The notes: generated by a model not told the origin, from the letters alone. 64,000 nucleotides of DNA from Fulvimarina endophytica (GCF_003403015.1 NZ_QURL01000004.1:434001-498000), one strand, 5' to 3'. Counted from the stretch's first letter, positions 51,004 through 60,877 are shown. A program made the numbers and translations.

Positions 51004-51020
51004 TCTAGAAGTATTCTACA
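51004..51020. promoter_or_regulatory. ICE-like box 2 (Irr-type)
   Basis: TCTAGAAGTATTCTACA matches the ICE consensus at 12 of 14 specified positions, better than box 1. It lies about 10 bases before the TTGACG of the hmuT side, so binding may activate or block that promoter. The spacing to box 1 is 40 bases centre to centre, about four helical turns. Confidence 0.65.
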
Positions 51021-51128
51021 CTAATATTCTTGACGACTGACCGTAATTGATCCAATCAAGCCCCATGTCCTGCCTCGGGGGTGCCGTCCGCTGGCGGCCC
51101 GTCAGCCTGCTCCAAGGAACGATCTCCG

Positions 51129-52016
51129 GTGCGTCTTTTCCTTTCGATCTTCGCCGCGTGTCTGATGCTCTCGCCGCTCCCTGCGGGCGCGCAGAGTGAT
51201 GCCGGCTCCCGAGCGGGCGATCCCCGGCGCATCGTCTCGATCGGCGGCGCGATCACCGAGATCCTCTACGCGCTGGGTGAGGAGGACAGGATCGTCGCCG
51301 TCGACACCACGAGCCTGTTTCCGCCCGATGCCCTCGCGACGAAGCCGGATGTCGGCTATCTGCGCCGCCTGTCCGCCGAGGGCGTCCTGTCGCTCTCGCC
51401 CGATCTCATCCTGATGGAGGAAGGCGCGGGACCGCCCGAGGCGGTCGAACTCATCGACGCGGCGGGCGTCGCGGTCGAGCATGTGCCGACCGGCGGAAGC
51501 CCCGAGGCGCTTCAGGACAAGGTGCGCATCGTCGCCGATGCCGTCGGCCGGACGGGCGAAGGCGAGGCCATGGCGAAGCGCATCGGCGAGGCGTTCGCGG
51601 CGCTGGCCGCCGATCTTCAGGGGGTCGGCGAGAAGAAGCGCGTGCTGTTCATCCTCTCCATGTCCGACGGACGGCCGAATGCCGCCGGCAGCGGAACGGG
51701 GGCCGATGCGGTGATGCGGCTTGCGGGGGCCGAGAACGTCCTCGGCGATGTGGAGGGCTACAAGGTCCTCTCGACGGAAGCCGCGGCAGCTCTTGCGCCG
51801 GACGTGATCCTGACGGTGAGCGGGGCCGGTCCCTCCGGCGTCGATCCGCTCTCCGTTCCCGCTCTCGCGGCGACACCTGCCGGGACGAGCGGTTCGGTCG
51901 TCACCATGGACGCGCTCCGGCTTCTCGGCTTCGGGCCCCGCACGCCGGAAGCCGTGCGCGAGCTCGCCGCCGCGCTCTATCCGGACGAGGTCTCGAAGAC
52001 GGAAGCCGGTCGATGA
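51129..52016 (+). CDS. hmuT: Haem ABC transporter periplasmic binding protein
   Basis: A 295-residue protein from GTG 51129, which starts a good signal peptide (MRLFLSIFAACLMLSPLPAGAQS cut near AQS). An upstream frame extension is not credible. The fold is a class III binding protein: RRIVSIGGAITEILYALGEEDRIVAVD, LSPDLILMEEGAGPPEAV, GADAVMRLAGAENV. The Tyr that binds haem in HmuT (near the first domain) is probably Tyr in ITEILYALG. It delivers haem to HmuUV. Overlaps hmuU by four bases. Confidence 0.92.
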   Translation: MRLFLSIFAACLMLSPLPAGAQSDAGSRAGDPRRIVSIGGAITEILYALGEEDRIVAVDTTSLFPPDALATKPDVGYLRRLSAEGVLSLSPDLILMEEGAGPPEAVELIDAAGVAVEHVPTGGSPEALQDKVRIVADAVGRTGEGEAMAKRIGEAFAALAADLQGVGEKKRVLFILSMSDGRPNAAGSGTGADAVMRLAGAENVLGDVEGYKVLSTEAAAALAPDVILTVSGAGPSGVDPLSVPALAATPAGTSGSVVTMDALRLLGFGPRTPEAVRELAAALYPDEVSKTEAGR

Positions 52017-53122
52017 CGCTCAGCGCGACGCAGGCGACGGCCCGCGGGCACCGAGCCCCGGCAGCCCCCGGCGACCGCAGCGCCATGGCGCGCCGGGCGA
52101 TCGCGGTCCTCCTCTGCGCCTTCGTCCTCGTCATGCTTGTAGGTCTTGGCACCGGCCCGGCTTTCCTGGCGCCAAACGAGGTGGCCCGCATTCTCCTTGC
52201 CGGACCCGATGGTGTGGGGGGCGCGGACACCTCCCTCGCCGACCGGGTGATCGTCTGGCAGATCCGTCTGCCGCGCGTACTTCTCGGGGCGCTCGTCGGT
52301 GCCTCCCTCGCCATCTGCGGCGCGGTGATGCAGGGGTTGTTCCGCAATCCCCTCGCCGATCCGGGTCTCATCGGCATCTCGTCGGGCGCAGCGCTCGCGG
52401 CGGTGGCGACCATCGTCCTGTCGGGTGGCATTCTCGCACCCTTCGCCGCCATCACCGGCATCTACGCCCTGCCGATCGCCGCTTTCTGCGGCGGGCTTCT
52501 GACGACGCTCCTCATCTACCGCATCGGCACGCGCTCCGGGCGCTCGTCAATGGGGCTCATCCTCCTCGCGGGCATCGCCATCGCGGCCCTCGGCGGCGCG
52601 CTGACCGGCTTTCTCCTCTATCTCAGCAACGACCAGCAGCTGCGCGACATCACCTTCTGGAGCCTCGGCGGGCTTGGCGGTGCCAGCTGGACGAAGCTTC
52701 TGGCCGGCGCACCGATGATGCTCGCGGCCATCCTAGCCGCGCCGTTTCTCGCGCGCGGGCTCAACGGGATCGTGCTCGGCGAGGCCGAAGCCTTCCACAT
52801 GGGCGTCGACGTTCAATGGCTGAAGCGCGCCTCGGTGATCCTCGTCGCGCTCGCGACGGGCGCCGCCGTCGCCATGTCCGGCACGATCGGCTTCGTCGGC
52901 ATCGTCGTGCCCCATCTCCTGCGCCTCTGGATCGGGCCCGACCACCGCGCTCTGTTGCCGGCCTCGGCGCTCGGCGGCGCGATCCTGCTCATCCTCGCCG
53001 ACATGGTCGCGCGCACCGTGGTCGCGCCCGCCGAACTGCCGATCGGCATTCTGACGGCGGCGCTCGGCGCGCCGGTCTTCCTCTCGATCCTGCTGTGCCG
53101 CCGCGGCTTTGCGGGATTGTGA
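52013..53122 (+). CDS. hmuU: Haem ABC transporter permease
   Basis: A 369-residue FecCD-family permease with about 10 membrane segments. Family signs: WQIRLPRVLLGALVGASLAICGAVMQGLFRNPLADPGLIGISSGA near residues 85-125, and TGFLLYLSN...ITFWSLGGLGGASW. The extended N-terminus (about 30 residues) is soluble. A dimer forms the channel energised by HmuV. It starts by overlapping hmuT and ends 11 bases before hmuV. Confidence 0.95.
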   Translation: MTLSATQATARGHRAPAAPGDRSAMARRAIAVLLCAFVLVMLVGLGTGPAFLAPNEVARILLAGPDGVGGADTSLADRVIVWQIRLPRVLLGALVGASLAICGAVMQGLFRNPLADPGLIGISSGAALAAVATIVLSGGILAPFAAITGIYALPIAAFCGGLLTTLLIYRIGTRSGRSSMGLILLAGIAIAALGGALTGFLLYLSNDQQLRDITFWSLGGLGGASWTKLLAGAPMMLAAILAAPFLARGLNGIVLGEAEAFHMGVDVQWLKRASVILVALATGAAVAMSGTIGFVGIVVPHLLRLWIGPDHRALLPASALGGAILLILADMVARTVVAPAELPIGILTAALGAPVFLSILLCRRGFAGL

Positions 53123-53133
53123 GGGCTTACAAG

Positions 53134-53922
53134 ATGCTCACGATCGAAAGCGCTCATCTGCGCTACGGAAACCGGGCGATCCTCGAAGACGTCTCGGTCG
53201 GGATCGAGACCGGCAGCTTCACCGTCGTCGTCGGGCCGAACGGCGCGGGCAAGTCCAGCCTCGTCAAACTGATGACGGGAGAGAGCGAGCCGAGCCTCGG
53301 CACCGTGCGTCTCGCCGGCGCCGACCTGAGCGCGTTCTCGCCGAGGGCGCTTGCACGACGACGAGCCGTTCTGCCCCAGAGTTCGGCCTTGAGCTTCCCG
53401 TTCACCGTCGCCGAGGTGATCCGCCTCGGGCTCGAGGCGGGCGGCCATCGCCTGATGCCTTCGGCGATCGAGACCGCCCTTTCGACCGTCGACCTCTCCG
53501 GCTTCGAAGCCCGCAGCTTCGAGACGCTGTCGGGGGGCGAGCAGCAACGGGTCCACATGGCGCGGGTGCTCTGCCAGATCGGCGAGCCGGCATCGTGGAG
53601 CGAGCCGCGCTACCTGTTTCTCGACGAGCCCGTCTCCAGCCTCGACATCCGCCACCAGCTGAGCGTGCTGCGCATCGCCCACGATCTCTCCCGCAAGGGC
53701 GCAGGCGTCGTCGCCGTTCTCCACGACCTCAATCTCGCAAGCGCCTTCGCCGATCGCATCCTCGTCGTCTCGAACGGGCGGATCGCGGCGGATGGACCAC
53801 CCGCCACAGTCATCTGCGATGGGCTCCTCGGCGAGGTCTTCGCGACCGGGCTGAAGGTCGGCCGGTTGCCGCCCGCCACCATGCCGTTCGTCCTGCCGCA
53901 GACCGCGGCCTTTCCCACCTGA
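53134..53922 (+). CDS. hmuV: Haem ABC transporter ATPase
   Basis: A 262-residue ABC ATPase from ATG 53134, with GAGGG eight bases upstream; a GTG at 53119 is another possible start. Walker A is GPNGAGKS at 34-41, signature LSGGEQQR near 133-140, Walker B LFLDEPVSSLD, and the switch His in AVLHDLNLA. The HmuV-specific insertion CQIGEPASWSEPRY between signature and Walker B is present. It powers haem import with HmuU. Confidence 0.95.
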   Translation: MLTIESAHLRYGNRAILEDVSVGIETGSFTVVVGPNGAGKSSLVKLMTGESEPSLGTVRLAGADLSAFSPRALARRRAVLPQSSALSFPFTVAEVIRLGLEAGGHRLMPSAIETALSTVDLSGFEARSFETLSGGEQQRVHMARVLCQIGEPASWSEPRYLFLDEPVSSLDIRHQLSVLRIAHDLSRKGAGVVAVLHDLNLASAFADRILVVSNGRIAADGPPATVICDGLLGEVFATGLKVGRLPPATMPFVLPQTAAFPT

Positions 53923-53935
53923 TGGAGCCTGCCCC

Positions 53936-54970
53936 ATGAGCCTTTCGGCCGCCCCCGACCGTCCAGCCGCACCCATGCCGTTCTATGCGAGCGGCAAGCG
54001 GTCGCGCGATCTCGCCCGCGAGATGGGAATCTCGGAGGCCGAACTCCTGTCGCGCCATCAGGGCCCCGAAGTGACACGGCTTCGCGCCCATGCCGGCGAT
54101 CTCGTCGAAGCCCTGCCGGCGCTCGGCGAGATCATGGCGCTCACCCGCAACGAAGGCGCGGTCCACGAGATCGTCGGCACCTTCGCCGGCATTTCGATCG
54201 CCGGCCCCATGGGCCTCGTCGTCGCGCCGCCTCTCGATCTCAGGCTGTTCCTGAACCACTGGGTCCACCTGTTCGCCGTCGAGATCCCGAGCGAGGACAA
54301 GGACCCGCGTCGCAGCATCCAGGTCTTCGACAAAGCGGGGGACGCGGTGATCAAGATCCATCTGCGTCCGGCCTCGGATGTCTCGGCCTTCGAGGCGATC
54401 CGCAGCCGCTTCATGGAGAGGGGCGGCCCGAAGGCGCCGGCCTTCGAGCCCTATCGTGACGCGGACGCTCCGGCGGGCAAGGTGGACGCGGCCGGGTTCC
54501 GGCGCGACTTCGCGGCCATGCGGGACGTTCACGAGTTCTTTCCGATCCTGCGCAGATACGGGCTCGACCGGCGCGCCTCCCTCGATCTGATGGGAGAAGA
54601 CCATGCGAGACGATTGGCCCCCGGCGCGGCGACGGCGATCCTCACCCAGGCGGCGAGCGCCCAGCTGCCGATCATGTGCTTCGTCGGCAATCGCGGCGCG
54701 ATCCAGATCTTCACCGGCCGGGTCAAGACGGTGCGCGCGATGGGGCCGTGGATCAACGTCCTCGATCCCGGCTTCGACCTGCATCTGCGCGAGGATCTCG
54801 TCGCCGAGGCCTTCGCCGTCCGCAAGCCGACGAAGGATGGGCCGCTGACCTCGGTGGAGCTCTTCGCGGCGAACCGGACGATGATCGCCCAGTTCTTCGG
54901 AGAGCGCCAACGGGACGAACCGGAACGGTGCGACTGGTCCGCACTGATCGCCGGCCTGCCGAAAACTTGA
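53936..54970 (+). CDS. hmuS: Haemin-degrading or haem-trafficking protein HmuS
   Basis: A 344-residue protein of the HmuS/ChuS family with two related halves. The first half has HEIVGTFAGISIAGPMGLVV and LNHWVHLFAVEI; the second has ILTQAASAQLPIMCFVGNRGAIQIFTGRV and INVLDPGFDLHLRED. The His in NHWVH and DLHL are candidate haem ligands. HmuS releases iron from haem or passes haem on in the cytoplasm. It lies 13 bases after hmuV. In rhizobia its gene often precedes hmuT, here it follows hmuV. Confidence 0.92.
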   Translation: MSLSAAPDRPAAPMPFYASGKRSRDLAREMGISEAELLSRHQGPEVTRLRAHAGDLVEALPALGEIMALTRNEGAVHEIVGTFAGISIAGPMGLVVAPPLDLRLFLNHWVHLFAVEIPSEDKDPRRSIQVFDKAGDAVIKIHLRPASDVSAFEAIRSRFMERGGPKAPAFEPYRDADAPAGKVDAAGFRRDFAAMRDVHEFFPILRRYGLDRRASLDLMGEDHARRLAPGAATAILTQAASAQLPIMCFVGNRGAIQIFTGRVKTVRAMGPWINVLDPGFDLHLREDLVAEAFAVRKPTKDGPLTSVELFAANRTMIAQFFGERQRDEPERCDWSALIAGLPKT

Positions 54971-54986
54971 GGTGAAACGCAGGAAA

Positions 54987-55091
54987 ATGGATGCGATCGC
55001 CGCAACCGCCGCCGCGGCTGTTCGTCGGCGCTTCGTCCGCGACGAGGCCATTGACATCAACGCCTTCCTGCAGCGCCCTGCCGCAAAGTAA
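54987..55091 (+). CDS. Short ORF at the end of the hmu operon (34 aa)
   Basis: A 34-codon frame begins 17 bases after hmuS with AGGA just before its ATG. The product is MDAIAATAAAAVRRRFVRD followed by EAIDINAFLQRPAAK. It is not HmuP/HemP, whose motif (for example YxLRxT) is absent. I recognise no family. Distance, strand and ribosome site suggest it is translated. Confidence 0.4.
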   Translation: MDAIAATAAAAVRRRFVRDEAIDINAFLQRPAAK

Positions 55092-55100
55092 GCCTCTCAC

Positions 55101-55122
55101 GCCCCGGATGCAGAGCCGGGGC
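55101..55122 (+). terminator. GC-rich hairpin after the hmu operon
   Basis: GCCCCGG (55101-55107) and CCGGGGC (55116-55122) form a perfect seven-pair stem with an eight-base loop, placed 10 bases after the small ORF. No T-run follows, so termination would be weak or Rho-assisted. It is the only stem between the hmu genes and the chemoreceptor. Confidence 0.45.
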
Positions 55123-55230
55123 CACCGAAGATATCTCGCCTGCAGGTCTGGCGTGCAATGAATTCGAAGGCTTTTGGGGGGAGTTTGTCCAGGCAATCAC
55201 GTTTCCGCGAGTTCGACCCCCCGAGGTACC

Positions 55231-57213
55231 ATGCGTCTTTCCGTAACGGCCAAGCTTCTGCTTGGCGCCGGCGTCACCATTCTCCTGACGGTCGGCGCGA
55301 CCATGACCATCATCGCCAGCGCGACGCAGTCGCGAACCGAGGCGATGCTGGCCGATTCCATCCGGTCCGAGGCCCAGTCCGTCGCCGGACAGATCAAGGC
55401 GCCCGTCATGGAACTGACCGGGGCCGCGCGGGCCATGGCCGATACGATCGGCCTGCGCCATGCCCTCGGCGACAACGAGCGCACGGCGCTGATCCAGAAC
55501 CTGAAGCCCAATCTCGTCAACAATCCGCTGGCCGTCGGCAGCTGGTTCATGGAGGATGCGAGCCGCCCCTTCGACGGGCAGGCGATCGCGGACCAGCCGG
55601 AGATCGGTGCGGATTCCCAGGGACATTTCAATCCGATCTGGACGAGGACGCCGGACGGCGACATCACCTTCGGCCCCTATGAGAACACCTTCCAGGACGT
55701 GTTCTGGACGCTCAGCTCCGAAAGCCGCAAGGGCGCGGCGACGCCCCCTTATCTCGACACTTCGGCCGCCGTTCCGCAACTGATGTTCAGCGTCACCTTC
55801 CCGGTCATGTCCAGCGACACGTTCCTCGGCGTCTCGGGCATCGATATCGGCCTCGGCCAGATCTCCCAGTCGCTCGCCGATATCCATCCGTTCGGAGGGC
55901 GCGTCACGCTTCTGTCGGGCGAAGGAAACTGGATCGCCCATCCCGACGCCCAGCAACTGAACCAGCCTTACGGATCGGGCGAAGGCGCGGACGCACTGGC
56001 GGCGGCTCTCGCCGATGGAAAGCCCCATCAGGTGGCCGGCACGTTCTCGACGCTGGACGCGCCGGCAGAGCGCGTCTTCATGCCCTTCCAGCTTCCCGGT
56101 CTCGATGCCCGCTGGATCGTCGTGGTGGACGTGCCGGCCACCGTGATCTCTGCGCCCGTTCGCAGCCAGGCCATCGTCATGCTGATCGGCGGTGTCGCGA
56201 TCCTCGTCTCCACGCTCCTGCTCCTCGGCCTCCTCCTCGATCGCGTGGTGCGCCGGCCGATCGTGCGCTCGGTCGAGATGGCGCAGGCCATCGGCGCGGG
56301 CGACGTGTCGCGCCGTGTGGCGGTGAAGGCGAACGACGAAGTCGGCGATCTCCTGCGCGCCATGAACCGGATGGGCGAACAGCTTTCCGACACGGTCGGC
56401 GACGTGCTGCGCTCGGCCCGGGAAGTCGCCTCGGGCGCCGGGCTCACCTCGCAGACCGCCGAGCGCCTGTCTGCGGGCGCGACCCAGCAGGCCGCCGCCT
56501 CCGAAGAAGCCTCGGCCGCCGTGGAGGAGATGTCGGCCAATATCCGCCAGAACGCCGACAACGCCGTCGAGACCGAGACCATCGCCCGCGCCGCCAGCGC
56601 CAGCACGGCACGCACGGCGGAGGCGGTCTCGCGTTCGGTTTCGGCCATGCAGATGATCGCCGACCGCATCGGAGTGGTGCAGGACATCGCGCGCCAGACC
56701 GATCTTCTGGCGCTGAACGCCGCGATCGAGGCCGCACGCGCCGGCCAGCACGGCAAGGGCTTCGCGGTGGTCGCGGCCGAGGTGCGCAAGCTCGCCGAGC
56801 GCGCCGGCGCGGCGTCCGAGGAGATCGCCAAGCTGTCCAGCGAAACGCTGGGCGTGGCCGACGAGGCCGGACGTCAGCTCGAACGTCTCGTGCCGGACAT
56901 CCGGCGCACCTCCGAACTCGTGTCCGAGATCTCGGCGGCCTGCCAGGAGCAGTCCTCCGGCATCTCGCAGATCGCCCAGGCGATCGTGCAACTGGATCAG
57001 GTCACCCAGACCAATGCCGGTGCGGCGGGCGAGATGGCGGCGACCGCCGAGCAATTGTCGGAACAGGGCCGGGCTCTCAACGAGCGCATGAGCGTCTTCG
57101 TCACGCAGGACCGCGATGCGGAGCCGGCGCCGCCTGTCGCCGAGGAGGCGACCCCGGCTCCGGCCATCCGTCCCGCGCCCCTGCGGGCTCCCGCCTTGCG
57201 GCGGGCGGCCTGA
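55231..57213 (+). CDS. Methyl-accepting chemotaxis protein, dCache type
   Basis: A 660-residue chemoreceptor from ATG 55231 (GAGG five bases upstream). TM1 is about 7-28; a large periplasmic domain of dCache-type follows (about 30-310, with [37 protein letters not shown] and [13 protein letters not shown]). TM2 is about 315-340, then HAMP ([23 protein letters not shown]). The signalling tip is [30 protein letters not shown]. The ligand is unknown. It lies between the hmu and sox loci, but neither is required to define it. Confidence 0.92.
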   Translation: MRLSVTAKLLLGAGVTILLTVGATMTIIASATQSRTEAMLADSIRSEAQSVAGQIKAPVMELTGAARAMADTIGLRHALGDNERTALIQNLKPNLVNNPLAVGSWFMEDASRPFDGQAIADQPEIGADSQGHFNPIWTRTPDGDITFGPYENTFQDVFWTLSSESRKGAATPPYLDTSAAVPQLMFSVTFPVMSSDTFLGVSGIDIGLGQISQSLADIHPFGGRVTLLSGEGNWIAHPDAQQLNQPYGSGEGADALAAALADGKPHQVAGTFSTLDAPAERVFMPFQLPGLDARWIVVVDVPATVISAPVRSQAIVMLIGGVAILVSTLLLLGLLLDRVVRRPIVRSVEMAQAIGAGDVSRRVAVKANDEVGDLLRAMNRMGEQLSDTVGDVLRSAREVASGAGLTSQTAERLSAGATQQAAASEEASAAVEEMSANIRQNADNAVETETIARAASASTARTAEAVSRSVSAMQMIADRIGVVQDIARQTDLLALNAAIEAARAGQHGKGFAVVAAEVRKLAERAGAASEEIAKLSSETLGVADEAGRQLERLVPDIRRTSELVSEISAACQEQSSGISQIAQAIVQLDQVTQTNAGAAGEMAATAEQLSEQGRALNERMSVFVTQDRDAEPAPPVAEEATPAPAIRPAPLRAPALRRAA

Positions 57214-57231
57214 CAGGCCTCGCAAAAGCAG

Positions 57232-57259
57232 ACGCCCGGTCGCAGCGGCGACCGGGCGT
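57232..57259. terminator. Bidirectional hairpin terminator between chemoreceptor and soxG
   Basis: ACGCCCGGTCGC (57232-57243) and GCGACCGGGCGT (57248-57259) pair perfectly over 12 bases with a four-base loop. On the minus strand it is followed by CTGCTTTTGC, a partial T-run. It lies between the convergent chemoreceptor and soxG genes and could stop both. Confidence 0.65.
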
Positions 57260-57300
57260 TCCGGGGGCAATCTGGATCATCGGACGGCAAGCGGTTGGCT

Positions 57301-57915
57301 TCAGCCCGCCCGCTCGACCGTAAGCCCATACTCGGCGGCACTCGTCGACAACCAGTGCCAGAAGCTTTCCGCATAGGATCGGAACATCGCGACCTCGTAG
57401 ACGGGATCGCCCGCTTCGTCGGCCGGACGGCGCCAGAGCGTCACGCCCACATGGCCGCACTGGGTCGCCGCCGCATGGCCTTCGGGAAACGCAGCGTCGC
57501 CAAGATCGAGAAAGACGCCCTTGGCGAGGACTGCCTTCACGCGAGGGCCGGACAGGCTGAGGACGGCGAAGGCGTCGCTCTGGTCGGTGACCGATGCGAG
57601 GCCCGACAGCGTCTCGGCGAGGCTCTCGGAAAATTCGTAGCCACCATGCTCGCGGCAGGCGAGCCAGGCGCCGGGGCCGGTGGACACAAAAGCGAGATCG
57701 TTCCCCTCGGTCCGGCGACCGGCATCGGGAAGAGCGCAGCCGAAGGCGTCCGAAAACCGGTTTGCGAGATCGGCCCGCCTGCCCTTGCGCACCATCACCG
57801 TGGCGAGCGCCAGCGTCGAGCGTTCGCGGACTCTCACGCCCGCGGGGCGGACGTCGCCGACGGGCTTCAGGAGGCCATCGAAGGCCTCGACGGATGTCAG
57901 TTGAATCTCAGCCAT
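57301..57915 (-). CDS. soxG: Sarcosine oxidase gamma subunit
   Basis: A 204-residue protein from ATG 57913-57915, which overlaps the end of soxA by eight bases. The region SDQSDAFAVLSLSGPRVKAVLAKGVFLDL and HVGVTLWRRP are conserved in the gamma subunit of heterotetrameric sarcosine oxidase. This subunit resembles part of the T-protein (GcvT) fold and helps form the folate-binding chamber. Last gene of the operon. Confidence 0.9.
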   Translation of the reverse strand: MAEIQLTSVEAFDGLLKPVGDVRPAGVRVRERSTLALATVMVRKGRRADLANRFSDAFGCALPDAGRRTEGNDLAFVSTGPGAWLACREHGGYEFSESLAETLSGLASVTDQSDAFAVLSLSGPRVKAVLAKGVFLDLGDAAFPEGHAAATQCGHVGVTLWRRPADEAGDPVYEVAMFRSYAESFWHWLSTSAAEYGLTVERAG

Positions 57916-60877
57916 GGAGGCGTGTCCCTTCCGGATCGACCTGATGGGGCGAACAGATCTCGACTTCCACATCCCCGCCGCGCACCGGATCATAGGCGCG
58001 GACGATCTCGCCGATGCGGTCAGGCCCCTTCCGGACGAGGCCGAGGCCGATCCAACCGCCGACGGTCGGCGAATAGGCGGCCGAGGTCACATAGCCCTCG
58101 TCGTTCTCGATGCGGGCCTCGGCGCCCTTCGCCAGCACATGGGAGCCGGCGCGCAGGCGCTCCCGGGGCGAGACCGAGCGAAGCCCGACCACCGCCGGCC
58201 GGTCCGGATCGGTCATGCCCGACCGGTTCGACAGGACGCGGCCGACGAAATCCTTCTTGGACGACATCATCCGCCCCATCCCGAGATCGGCCGCGGTCGT
58301 CTGGCCGTTGAGTTCGGGACCGGCCACATGGCCCTTCTCGATGCGCATCACGCCGAGCGCCTCGGTGCCGTAGGGCACGATGTTCCATTCGCGGCCGGCC
58401 TCCATGACGGCCTTGGCGAGGGCCTCGCCATAGCGCGTCGGGACGGCGATCTCATAGGCGAGTTCGCCGGAGAACGAGATGCGGAAGATGCGCGCGGGCA
58501 GGCCCTTCCACCGGAAGGCCTTGACGCCCATGAAGGGCAGCGCCTCGTTCGAGACGTCGACCACGTCGGCGAACAGGCGCTCCAGCACCTTGCGCGCGTT
58601 CGGGCCGGCGACGGCATATTGCGCCCATTGCTCGGTGACCGAAACGATCTGGACGTCGAGTTCGGGCCAGAGCACCTGCCGGCAATATTCCAGATGCTGC
58701 ATCACCGGCCCGGCATTGGCCGTCGTCGTCGACATCACGAAATGGTCTTCGGCAAAGCGCGCCGTCGTTCCGTCGTCGAAGGCGAAGCCGTCCTCGCGCA
58801 GCATCATGCCATAGCGGGCCTTGCCGACGGCGAGCTTGGCGAAACCGTTGATGTAGACCCGGTTCAGAAGCTCGCCGGCGTCCTCGCCCTGGATATCGAT
58901 CTTGCCCAGCGTGGAGACGTCGCAGAAGCCGACGCTGCCACGAACCGCCTTCACCTCGCGCGCGACGGTGTCCATCCAATCGGTCTCGCCGGCTTTCGCG
59001 AACATGTCGGCGCGCATCCACAGCCCCGCCTCGACGAAACTCGCCCCTTGCGCTTCGGCCCAGCGATGGGAGGCGGTGCGCCGCGTCGGCTGGAAGTGCT
59101 TGCCGCGATAGGGACCCGCGAAGGCGGCGAGCGTCACCGGCGTGTGGGGCGGGCGCGAGACCGTGGTGCCCACCTCCTCCATGGGCTTGCCGGTCAGGGC
59201 CGCCATGATCGCATGGCCGTTGACGGCGGACATCTTGCCTTGGTCCGTCGCCATGCCGAGGGTCGTGTATCGCTTCAGGAGTTCGACCGAGCGGAAACCC
59301 TCCTGCTTGGCAAGCCCGACATCGAAGACGGTGACATCGTGCTGGAAGTCGACGAAGGCCTTCTGGCGCGAGCGCGTCACATGCCAGAGCGGCGAGAGGG
59401 AGACGGCATCCTCGCTGGTCCTGACGCTTTCGAAGCGGCCACCCTCGAAACCCGCGGCACCCGCCGCCTCGGAGCCTGCCTCGGCGCCGGTTCGAAAGGC
59501 GCCCGCCAGCGAGAATTCGCCATTGGCCGCACCCGCCACATGGATATGCGAGGGCTTGGAGCCGGGCGTGAAGGCGTGGATCGCATCGGACCATTTCGGC
59601 CGCCCGCCGAGATGGGTGGTGATATAGAGATTGGGATTGAAGCCGCCCGAGACGGCGAGGCAGTCGGTGGCGATCTCGTGGGGCTCGCCGGTCCTGTCGA
59701 TTACCGTCATGGCGCTCAGGGCCTGGCGGCCACTGGTCGCGACGACTTCGGCACCGACGAAGCGCCGCACGCCCTCGCGCACGGCGAAATCGTAGAGCTC
59801 CTGCGAGATCTCGGACCGGGCATCGACGACGGCCGAAACCTCGACCCCGGCCGCCAGACAGTCGCGGGCCGTCTGCCAGCCGTCGTCGCTTGTGGTGAAG
59901 ATCGCGACGCGCCGGCCCGGCGCGACGCCGTAGCGATTGAGATAGGTGCGCACCGCGCTCGCCAGCATGACGCCGGGACGGTCGTTTCCGCCGAACGGGA
60001 TCGGGCGCTCGTAGGAGCCAGCCGCGAGCACGGCACGCTTCGTGACCACGCGCCACAGGCGCTGGCGCGGCTGATGCTTCAGCGGCACCGGCAGATGATC
60101 AGCGACGCGTTCGACGAGGCCGAATTCGCGGCCGTCATAGGCGCCGAAGACCGTGGTCCGCGCCATCACCGTAACATTCGGCAGGGACCGCAACTCCTCG
60201 ACGGCGCGCGATGCAAAGGCGTGGCCGGCCATGCCGTCCACCTCGTAACGCTCGGCGTTGAGCCGTCCGCCGAGCGCGAAATCCTCGTCTGCGAGAATGA
60301 CGCGGGCTCCGGATCTGCCGGCCGCAAGCGCGGCGGCAAGACCGGCCGGCCCCGAGCCGATGACGAGAACGTCGCAGAAGGCGTAGGCCTTTTCGTAAGT
60401 GTCCGGGTCGGGCTCGTCGGAAGCATGGCCGAGGCCCGCCGCCCGGCGGATCGCCGGCTCGTAGATTGTCTCCCAGAAGCTCGCGGGCCACATGAAGGTC
60501 TTGTAGTAGAAGCCCGCGACGAAGAAGGGCGAGAGCAGCGAATTGATCGCGCCGACATCGAATTTCAGCGACGGGAAGCGGTTCTGGCTCGAGGCCTCCA
60601 GTCCGTCATAGAGTTCGGCCACCGTCGCCTTCGTGTTGGGCTCGCGGCGCGCGCCCTTGCGCATCTCGACGAGGGCGTTCGGCTCCTCGGGGCCCGCCGC
60701 GACGACACCGCGCGGACGGTGGTACTTGAAGGACCGGCCGAACAGCGTCTCGCCCGAGGCCAGCAGAGCCGAGGCGAGCGTATCGCCGGCAAATCCGGAA
60801 TAGTCGCGCCCGTCGAAGCTGAAGCTCAGACGATGCTCGCGCTCGACGATCCCGCCTTTGGTGCGATAGCCGCTCAT
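57908..60877 (-). CDS. soxA: Sarcosine oxidase alpha subunit
   Basis: A 989-residue subunit from ATG 60875-60877, overlapping soxD as ATGA. The N-terminal part has a 2Fe-2S-ferredoxin-like fold without cluster cysteines; an NAD-binding loop follows (VLVIGSGPAGLAAALAAGRSGA near residues 175-195). The C-terminal 380 residues form a GcvT-like tetrahydrofolate-binding domain (GFCDVSTLGKIDIQGEDAGELLNRVYINGF, PFMGVKAFRWKG). The complex oxidises sarcosine to glycine, and the methyl becomes methylene-tetrahydrofolate. Length matches the family. Confidence 0.95.
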   Translation of the reverse strand: MSGYRTKGGIVEREHRLSFSFDGRDYSGFAGDTLASALLASGETLFGRSFKYHRPRGVVAAGPEEPNALVEMRKGARREPNTKATVAELYDGLEASSQNRFPSLKFDVGAINSLLSPFFVAGFYYKTFMWPASFWETIYEPAIRRAAGLGHASDEPDPDTYEKAYAFCDVLVIGSGPAGLAAALAAGRSGARVILADEDFALGGRLNAERYEVDGMAGHAFASRAVEELRSLPNVTVMARTTVFGAYDGREFGLVERVADHLPVPLKHQPRQRLWRVVTKRAVLAAGSYERPIPFGGNDRPGVMLASAVRTYLNRYGVAPGRRVAIFTTSDDGWQTARDCLAAGVEVSAVVDARSEISQELYDFAVREGVRRFVGAEVVATSGRQALSAMTVIDRTGEPHEIATDCLAVSGGFNPNLYITTHLGGRPKWSDAIHAFTPGSKPSHIHVAGAANGEFSLAGAFRTGAEAGSEAAGAAGFEGGRFESVRTSEDAVSLSPLWHVTRSRQKAFVDFQHDVTVFDVGLAKQEGFRSVELLKRYTTLGMATDQGKMSAVNGHAIMAALTGKPMEEVGTTVSRPPHTPVTLAAFAGPYRGKHFQPTRRTASHRWAEAQGASFVEAGLWMRADMFAKAGETDWMDTVAREVKAVRGSVGFCDVSTLGKIDIQGEDAGELLNRVYINGFAKLAVGKARYGMMLREDGFAFDDGTTARFAEDHFVMSTTTANAGPVMQHLEYCRQVLWPELDVQIVSVTEQWAQYAVAGPNARKVLERLFADVVDVSNEALPFMGVKAFRWKGLPARIFRISFSGELAYEIAVPTRYGEALAKAVMEAGREWNIVPYGTEALGVMRIEKGHVAGPELNGQTTAADLGMGRMMSSKKDFVGRVLSNRSGMTDPDRPAVVGLRSVSPRERLRAGSHVLAKGAEARIENDEGYVTSAAYSPTVGGWIGLGLVRKGPDRIGEIVRAYDPVRGGDVEVEICSPHQVDPEGTRLHG

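Larger units (their letters stand above)
50825..51128. promoter_or_regulatory. Divergent hmuR-hmuT control region
   Basis: An AT-rich strip of 304 bases in an otherwise GC-rich stretch, between two divergent haem genes. It contains two ICE-like dyads (50964-50980 and 51004-51020). TTGACG at 51030-51035 is a possible -35 element for hmuT. GAAGTATTCTA and ATTCCAATATT pieces repeat the same half-sites. This arrangement suggests one iron-responsive regulator controls both transcripts. Confidence 0.7.
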
